DNA from: Enterobacteriaceae bacterium RIT691
GTDB lineage: Bacteria > Pseudomonadota > Gammaproteobacteria > Enterobacterales > Enterobacteriaceae
DNA length: 64,000 nt
Direction: 5' to 3'
Assembly (NCBI GenBank): GCA_009668205.1
Contig: WJYM01000001.1
Coordinates: forward strand, 496,001-560,000
Positions 58,315 through 64,000 of this stretch are shown in pieces. Position numbers and translations under genes: made by a program. How positions within the stretch are numbered: position 1 is the first letter of the stretch; the number at the start of each line of letters is the position of its first letter. The notes beneath the pieces are model-generated. The model was not told the origin of the DNA. It made no database searches and saw only the letters and a list, made by a program, of their open reading frames with translations.

Positions 58315-59076
58315 ATGGAAACTCGGCGTGATGATCGCATCAGTCAGCTTATTCAGGCGCTGAAGCGCAGCGATAAGCTCCACCTGAAAGAGGCCGCCAG
58401 CCTGTTGGGCGTCTCCGAAATGACCATCCGCCGCGACCTTAACAGCCACAGTGGGCCGGTGGTACTGCTCGGCGGATACGTGGTGCTTGAGCCTCGCAGT
58501 GCCAGTCACTATCTGCTGAGCGACCAAAAAACGCGGCTGGTTGATGAAAAGCGCCAGGCCGCCCGTCTCGCCGCCGCCCTACTCAAACCGCACCAAATGG
58601 CCTTTTTCGACTGTGGCACCACCACGCCGTGGGTCATCGACGCCATTGATCACGAATTGCCCTTTACCGGCGTCTGCTACTCACTGAATACCTTTCTCGC
58701 GCTGCAGGAAAAACCGCTGTGCCGCGCCATACTCTGTGGCGGAGAATTTCACGCCAGCAACGCGATTTTCAAACCCCTCAGCCCCCAGGACACGTTAAGC
58801 CACCTCTGCCCGGATATTGCCTTTTACTCGGCGGCCGGTGTGCATCTTCAGCACGGCGCCACCTGTTACAATCTGGATGAGTTGCCGGTCAAACACTGGG
58901 CGCTGAACAGTGCGCAGAAGCACGTACTGGTGGTTGATCACAGCAAGTTTGGCAAAGTGCGTCCGGCAAGAATGGGCGATTTAACGCGGTTTGACGTGAT
59001 TGTCAGCGACCGCCGTCCGGATGATGCCCTGGCAGCGTTGGCACAACAGCGCGGAATTGAACTGCTGTTTGAGTGA
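58315..59076 (+). CDS. deoR: DeoR, deoxyribonucleoside operon repressor
   Basis: The 253-residue repressor founds the DeoR family: an N-terminal helix-turn-helix (LKEAASLLGVSEMTIRRDL, about 22-40) and a C-terminal sugar-phosphate-binding domain (DCGTTTPWVI, about 100-109; VVDHSKFGK). It represses deoCABD and related nucleoside genes and is induced by deoxyribose-5-phosphate. The ATG at 58315 (METRRDDRIS) follows AGAGGG. Confidence 0.96.
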   Translation: METRRDDRISQLIQALKRSDKLHLKEAASLLGVSEMTIRRDLNSHSGPVVLLGGYVVLEPRSASHYLLSDQKTRLVDEKRQAARLAAALLKPHQMAFFDCGTTTPWVIDAIDHELPFTGVCYSLNTFLALQEKPLCRAILCGGEFHASNAIFKPLSPQDTLSHLCPDIAFYSAAGVHLQHGATCYNLDELPVKHWALNSAQKHVLVVDHSKFGKVRPARMGDLTRFDVIVSDRRPDDALAALAQQRGIELLFE

Positions 59077-59126
59077 TAGCGGGGGGTTATTTCGGTATCA
59101 CCCTCAGGATGCCACCGAAATAAAAA

Positions 59127-59155
59127 AGGAAGGAAAAGCCGCGCTTTTCCTTCCT
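59127..59155 (-). terminator. Terminator between deoR and dacC
   Basis: A perfect 13-bp stem (59127-59139 with 59143-59155) is followed on the minus strand by a run of T, so it ends dacC transcripts. A second 10-bp inverted repeat (59087-59096 with 59114-59123) lies beside it on the deoR side. Confidence 0.8.
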
Positions 59156-59179
59156 GCAAACCATTACGACTTCGGTCTG

Positions 59180-60388
59180 TTAAGAGAACCAGCTGCCAAA
59201 CCACTGGTGGAATTTCATCATCACGAAATCCATGGCCCGGCTAAATAGCCCACCTTCATTGACCGCTTCCATGACGATCAGCGGACGCTGCTCGATGGTT
59301 TTATCATTGAGCTTAAAGTCGATAGTCCCCACCACCTGCCCTTTTGCCAACGGTGCCGTCAGCTGTGGCTGATTCAGGGTAAAGCTGGCTTTCAGGTTTT
59401 TCAGCTGACCGCGCGGCAGGGTAATGGATCCCGCCTCACCGGCGCCCAGTTTGGCCTGGCTGCTGTCACCATACCAAACGCGTTGCTCAACGAAAGTTGC
59501 GTCGGGTTTAATCGGCGTCACGGTTTCGAAGAAGCGGAAACCCCAGGTCAGCAGCTTTTCGGATTCAGCAAAGCGGACGCGATCCGTTTTCGTGCCTAAT
59601 ACCACGGCAATCAGACGCATGTCACCCTGCTGGGCAGAGGAAACGAGGTTATAGCCTGCGCCTGCCGTGGTACCGGTTTTCACCCCATCGACATTGAGGC
59701 TTGAGTTCCACAGCAGACGGTTGCGGTTCGGCTGTTTGATGTTGTTAAAAGTGAACTCTTTCTCTTTATGCACCGCGTACTCTTCCGGCACATCGTGGAT
59801 CATGGCTTTCGTCAGCAGCGCCATATCGCGGGCGGTACTGAACTGACCAGGGGCATCCAGACCATGCACCGTTTTAAAGGTGGTGTTGGTCAGCCCCATC
59901 TTCTGCGCATAGTTGTTCATCAGGCTGATAAACGAATCCTGACTCCCCGCGACGTAATCTGCCAGCGCAATACAGGCATCGTTTCCGGACTGGATAATCA
60001 CCCCTTTGTTGAGGTTCTCAACGGAAACCTGATCGCCCGGTTTCAGGAACATCACCGAAGATCCGCGCAGCGCCGGGTTGCCGGTGGCCCAAGCGTCTTT
60101 ACCAATCGTCACCATGTCAGTGAGCTTGATTTTGTTCGCCTTCAGCGCCTGCCCGACCACATAGCTGGTCATGATTTTCGTCAGGCTGGCCGGATCGAGC
60201 TGTTCGTCCGCACTGCCTTCGCTCAGCACCTTACCGCTGGCGTAATCCATCAGGATCCACGCTTTGGCGTCTACCGTCGGTGCACCGGGTTGTTGAACAG
60301 CATCAGCCGCCTGCACGGCAGGAGCCAGAAGAAGTAAAATCAGAGAGCCTGCCACGAGGCCGCGAGAAGAAACCACTGTACGCGTCAT
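59180..60388 (-). CDS. dacC: D-alanyl-D-alanine carboxypeptidase DacC (PBP6)
   Basis: DacC is a low-molecular-weight penicillin-binding protein that removes the terminal D-Ala of peptidoglycan side chains. The 402-residue protein has a signal peptide (cleavage after AVQA, about residue 28), the active-site motifs SLTK (about 68-71), SGN and KTGTTAGAG, and a C-terminal amphipathic membrane anchor ([13 protein letters not shown]). The ATG at 60386-60388 ([10 protein letters not shown]) is chosen over ATGs farther upstream because it starts the signal peptide. Confidence 0.96.
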   Translation of the reverse strand: MTRTVVSSRGLVAGSLILLLLAPAVQAADAVQQPGAPTVDAKAWILMDYASGKVLSEGSADEQLDPASLTKIMTSYVVGQALKANKIKLTDMVTIGKDAWATGNPALRGSSVMFLKPGDQVSVENLNKGVIIQSGNDACIALADYVAGSQDSFISLMNNYAQKMGLTNTTFKTVHGLDAPGQFSTARDMALLTKAMIHDVPEEYAVHKEKEFTFNNIKQPNRNRLLWNSSLNVDGVKTGTTAGAGYNLVSSAQQGDMRLIAVVLGTKTDRVRFAESEKLLTWGFRFFETVTPIKPDATFVEQRVWYGDSSQAKLGAGEAGSITLPRGQLKNLKASFTLNQPQLTAPLAKGQVVGTIDFKLNDKTIEQRPLIVMEAVNEGGLFSRAMDFVMMKFHQWFGSWFS

Positions 60389-60630
60389 AAAAGCCACCCA
60401 AGTATCCATTCCAAAAAACACGTTACATCACTGGCACCGTGCTACAACAGGCCGTGAGTAATAGCGCAGAAATGATCTTAAAGAAACAAAGTGTTGGTAA
60501 AGTTTTTAAAGTTTACGCAAGAACGGTCGGTTGTGCTGAAAACCGCGGCATTTTTTTGATCGTGGTTGTGCGATGGTTAAATTTATCCCACCATAAACAC
60601 CTCATTGATGCGCTGTTGACCGGAGTTTTT

Positions 60631-61257
60631 ATGATTACACTGTGGGGCAGAAACAATTCAACCAATGTCAAAAAGGTCCGTTGGGCTCTGGAAGAGCTGG
60701 ACCTTCCTTATAATCAGATCCTCGCCGGCCTCGAATTTGGCCTGAATCATGACCCTGAATACCTCGCCAAAAACCCTAACGGGCTGGTGCCGCTGCTGCA
60801 CGATGATGAAACGCGGATCACCCTGTGGGAGTCCAACACCATCGTGCGCTATCTCGCCGCACAGTACGGGCAGAACACACTGTGGCAGGAAAATCCGGCA
60901 AAACGTGCACAGGGCGAAAAGTGGATGGACTGGGCCAACGGCACGCTCTCTCCTGCGCACAGGGTCATCCTGATGGGCTTAGTCAGAACGCCTGCGGAAA
61001 AGCGCGACCCTGCTGCGATTGAAGCCGCGATAGCCCAATGCGAGAAGCTGTTCGCGATTCTGGATGCGGAGCTCGCAGACCAGCCGTGGCTGTCCGGCGA
61101 AGCATTTGGCCCTGGCGATATCGCCGTCGCGCCATTTGTTTACAACCTGCTGGAAACCGTTACGAGCTGGCAGCCTCACCCCAATCTGCAGCGCTGGTAT
61201 CAGCAGCTGTCGCGCCGTCCGGCCTATCAAAATGTGGTGATGATCCCGGTGACCTGA
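60631..61257 (+). CDS. gstB: Glutathione S-transferase GstB (YliJ)
   Basis: The 208-residue glutathione transferase has a thioredoxin-like N-terminal domain ([18 protein letters not shown]; glutathione site [11 protein letters not shown]) and a helical C-terminal domain. E. coli GstB removes bromine from bromoacetate and acts weakly on other electrophiles. The ATG at 60631 follows CGGAG and gives the E. coli length; upstream in-frame codons do not look coding. The 242-base gap to dacC holds the divergent promoters. Confidence 0.95.
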   Translation: MITLWGRNNSTNVKKVRWALEELDLPYNQILAGLEFGLNHDPEYLAKNPNGLVPLLHDDETRITLWESNTIVRYLAAQYGQNTLWQENPAKRAQGEKWMDWANGTLSPAHRVILMGLVRTPAEKRDPAAIEAAIAQCEKLFAILDAELADQPWLSGEAFGPGDIAVAPFVYNLLETVTSWQPHPNLQRWYQQLSRRPAYQNVVMIPVT

Positions 61258-61259
61258 GT

Positions 61260-62372
61260 TCAGTTCGCCGGGCTGACGCGTAACAGCTCGCCATCGGACT
61301 CGTCGGTTAACACGTACAGGTAGCCGTCGGGTCCAACGCGTACATCGCGGATCCGCTGTTGACGATCGCCGAGAATGCGCCCCGCTTCCGTCACCTGATT
61401 GCCGTTCACGTTCAGCACTATTACCGCTTCATCCTTCAGCGCCCCCACAAACAGTTTATGTTGCCACTGAGGGAACTTGCCGGAATCATAAAATGCCATT
61501 CCGCTCACGGCGGGCGAGTGCTGCCAGTAAAAAATCGGCGGCTCGGTGCCGGGCACTTTTTCGCCTTTGGCTTCAGGGATCGGCAGACCGCTGTAGTTCA
61601 CGCCATACGTCGCCAGCGGCCAGCCGTAGTTTTTCCCGGCTTGCGGAATGTTAATTTCATCGCCGCCTTTCGGACCATGTTCATTCAGCCATAGCGCGCC
61701 ACTCCAGGGATCCATCGCCATACCCTGAGGATTTCGAATGCCATAGGCCCAGATCTCCGGACGCGCGCCCTGCTGATTCACAAAGGGGTTATCCGCAGGA
61801 ACCTTGCCGAGATCGGTCAGACGCACCACTTTGCCCTGCAGTTTATCCAGCTGCTGCGCCGTGGGACGCTGGTTATTTTCCCCAAGGCCAATATACAGAT
61901 AACCTTTGCCATCAAAGACCAGCCGTCCACCAAAGTGATTACCGGTGGAGAGTTTTGGTATTTGCCGAAACACGGTCTGGAACGCGTCGAGGCGAGACAT
62001 ATCGTCACTGAGACGCCCATAGCCCACCGCCGTGCCCGCCTTACCGTCATCGCCCACTTCGGCGTAGCTCAGCCAGACGCGCCGTGATTGTGAAAAATCG
62101 GGTGCCAGAGCCACATCGAGCAAACCGCCCTGCCCATTCGCCCAGACCCGGGGAACCCCCACGATGGGATCTGATAACCCTTTCTCCGGCTGCCAGCGAT
62201 GGAGCTGTCCGCCGCGTAGCGTTATCAACATCCCTTCATTGCCGGGCAAAAAGGCCAGCGACCACGGGTGATCGAGCTTTCGTTGCAGCACCTCCACATT
62301 CACGCCCGCCGCAAAAAGCGCAGGCGAGAGCAGCAGCGACGAGACGAGGATCCCCAGAGCAATGCGTGACAT
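61260..62372 (-). CDS. yliI: PQQ-dependent aldose sugar dehydrogenase YliI (Asd)
   Basis: This soluble periplasmic quinoprotein of 370 residues has a signal peptide (cleavage after ALFA, about residue 21) and a six-bladed beta-propeller. Conserved cofactor/calcium-site segments are GNHFGGRLVFDGKGYL, YGIRNPQGMAMDPW and NEHGPKGGDEIN. It oxidises aldoses when supplied with PQQ, which E. coli itself cannot make; no PQQ synthesis genes lie in this window. It converges on gstB with a two-base gap. Confidence 0.94.
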   Translation of the reverse strand: MSRIALGILVSSLLLSPALFAAGVNVEVLQRKLDHPWSLAFLPGNEGMLITLRGGQLHRWQPEKGLSDPIVGVPRVWANGQGGLLDVALAPDFSQSRRVWLSYAEVGDDGKAGTAVGYGRLSDDMSRLDAFQTVFRQIPKLSTGNHFGGRLVFDGKGYLYIGLGENNQRPTAQQLDKLQGKVVRLTDLGKVPADNPFVNQQGARPEIWAYGIRNPQGMAMDPWSGALWLNEHGPKGGDEINIPQAGKNYGWPLATYGVNYSGLPIPEAKGEKVPGTEPPIFYWQHSPAVSGMAFYDSGKFPQWQHKLFVGALKDEAVIVLNVNGNQVTEAGRILGDRQQRIRDVRVGPDGYLYVLTDESDGELLRVSPAN

Positions 62373-62530
62373 GGCTGGCTCCTTATTCAGCGTTTTGCGT
62401 TAAGGGTAGCCAGTGGAGATAAAGTGAGATGAAATTTTACACAACCTTAATGACCCCTGACATCCCACTCTCCTGTTAACAACCCGTACAGATAAGCAAC
62501 ACTTGTTGAGCTTTTGTTTGGAAAACTGAA

Positions 62531-62559
62531 TAGTCACGTAATGAAACGATTGGTATAGT
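62531..62559 (+). promoter_or_regulatory. Extended -10 promoter of the small secreted protein
   Basis: TAGTCA (62531-62536), a 17-base spacer and TATAGT (62554-62559) with an extended TG at 62551-62552 form a plausible sigma-70 promoter, about 30 bases before the next ATG. Confidence 0.55.
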
Positions 62560-62590
62560 GCGCCGGTCTTCTCAATCAGACGGTGTGAAA

Positions 62591-62821
62591 ATGTTCAAGA
62601 AAGGGTTATCTGTTGCTTTGCTGCTGTGCGCGCTTTTTTCCGGACAGCTGATGGCCGACCGTGATGGGCATGAATTTTATCGGGTGCAAAATGCCGACCA
62701 TCTACTGCGCCACGTTGCGGACAGTGATGATATTCGGGCACGCTCAAAAGACGCCTCTGACGAGCTGCGCGAATATCACCACGGCGTGAAAGATCGCAAA
62801 CCTGAGATACTTCATCTGTGA
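62591..62821 (+). CDS. Small exported protein of unknown function
   Basis: I do not recognise this 76-residue protein. It has a clear Sec signal peptide (MFKKGLSVALLLCALFSGQLMA, cleavage about residue 22). A short mature part of about 54 residues, rich in Asp, Arg and His (DRDGHEFYRVQNADHLLRH to KPEILHL), should be periplasmic and soluble. It has its own promoter and terminator, so it is an independent unit between yliI and ampC. Histidines and acidic residues could bind metal, but no known motif is present. Confidence 0.7.
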   Translation: MFKKGLSVALLLCALFSGQLMADRDGHEFYRVQNADHLLRHVADSDDIRARSKDASDELREYHHGVKDRKPEILHL

Positions 62822-62849
62822 AAACGCCTCCCGTACGGGGAGGCGTTTT
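62821..62849. terminator. Bidirectional terminator before ampC end
   Basis: A perfect 12-bp stem (aaaacgcctccc 62821-62832 with gggaggcgtttt 62838-62849) can end both the small secreted gene and the convergent ampC. Confidence 0.8.
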
Positions 62850-62852
62850 GCC

Positions 62853-64000
<1,148 letters not shown>

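Overview
The window is a contiguous piece of an enterobacterial chromosome (Enterobacteriaceae, Enterobacter/Lelliottia/Leclercia-like; the genus cannot be fixed from this piece). Almost every gene is a full-length, close relative of an Escherichia coli K-12 gene, in the K-12 order for the ftsK-lrp to dacC-yliI stretch but reversed relative to the K-12 map. Both ends are cut inside genes: ftsK (left, N-terminal part present) and a class C beta-lactamase, ampC (right, N-terminus missing).

Layout. 1-7961: ftsK, lrp, then divergent trxB-cydD-cydC-aat-infA. 7962-9840: a small accessory stretch where K-12 has tRNA-Ser serW; here no tRNA is visible, and there is an unknown 145-residue gene with a strongly structured leader plus a HigB/HigA-type toxin-antitoxin pair. 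9849-18935: clpA-clpS, cspD, macAB, ybjX and ybjD. 19331-31176: aqpZ, lysO, hcp-hcr, poxB-ltaE-ybjT-ybjS, amiD-ybjQ and ybjP. 31394-35167: the arginine transporter artPIQM and artJ, with ARG boxes before artP and artJ. 35338-39388: a cluster absent from K-12 at this place, with a two-component system on the minus strand and, divergently, a cytochrome b, a sulfite-oxidase-type molybdoenzyme and a methionine-rich MxKDG-repeat protein. 39506-51253: rlmC, ybjO, putrescine transporter potFGHI, ybjN-rimK-nfsA-ybjC, grxA, ybjM and ybjL. 51297-51409: the sigma-E-dependent small RNA RybB. 51645-53099: an AT-rich insertion directly after RybB with a putative secreted pore-forming protein, a two-helix membrane protein and an orphan type VI secretion Hcp. 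53349-64000: rcdA, ybjJ-ybjI, mdfA, ybjG, deoR, dacC, gstB, yliI, a small secreted protein and ampC.

The two most interesting systems are the two accessory clusters. The first (35338-39388) has the parts of a periplasmic methionine-oxidation/repair system: a methionine-dense exported peptide that could act as an oxidant sink, a YedY/MsrP-like molybdoenzyme that could re-reduce it, a membrane cytochrome that could feed it electrons, and its own sensor. The nearest described analogue I know is the MrpX-YedY1-YedZ1 hypochlorite response of Azospira suillum. The second (51645-53099) looks like an effector-immunity-Hcp cassette of type VI secretion, similar in layout to the Ssp6/Sip6 pore-forming pair of Serratia. 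Both assignments are inference from sequence features and gene order; no searches could be run.

Several control sites can be read directly: a PhoP-type box before ybjX, a PmrA/BasR-type box before ybjG, FNR- and NsrR-like sites before hcp, tandem ARG boxes before artJ, a 20-bp palindrome between rcdA and ybjJ, and many intrinsic terminators.
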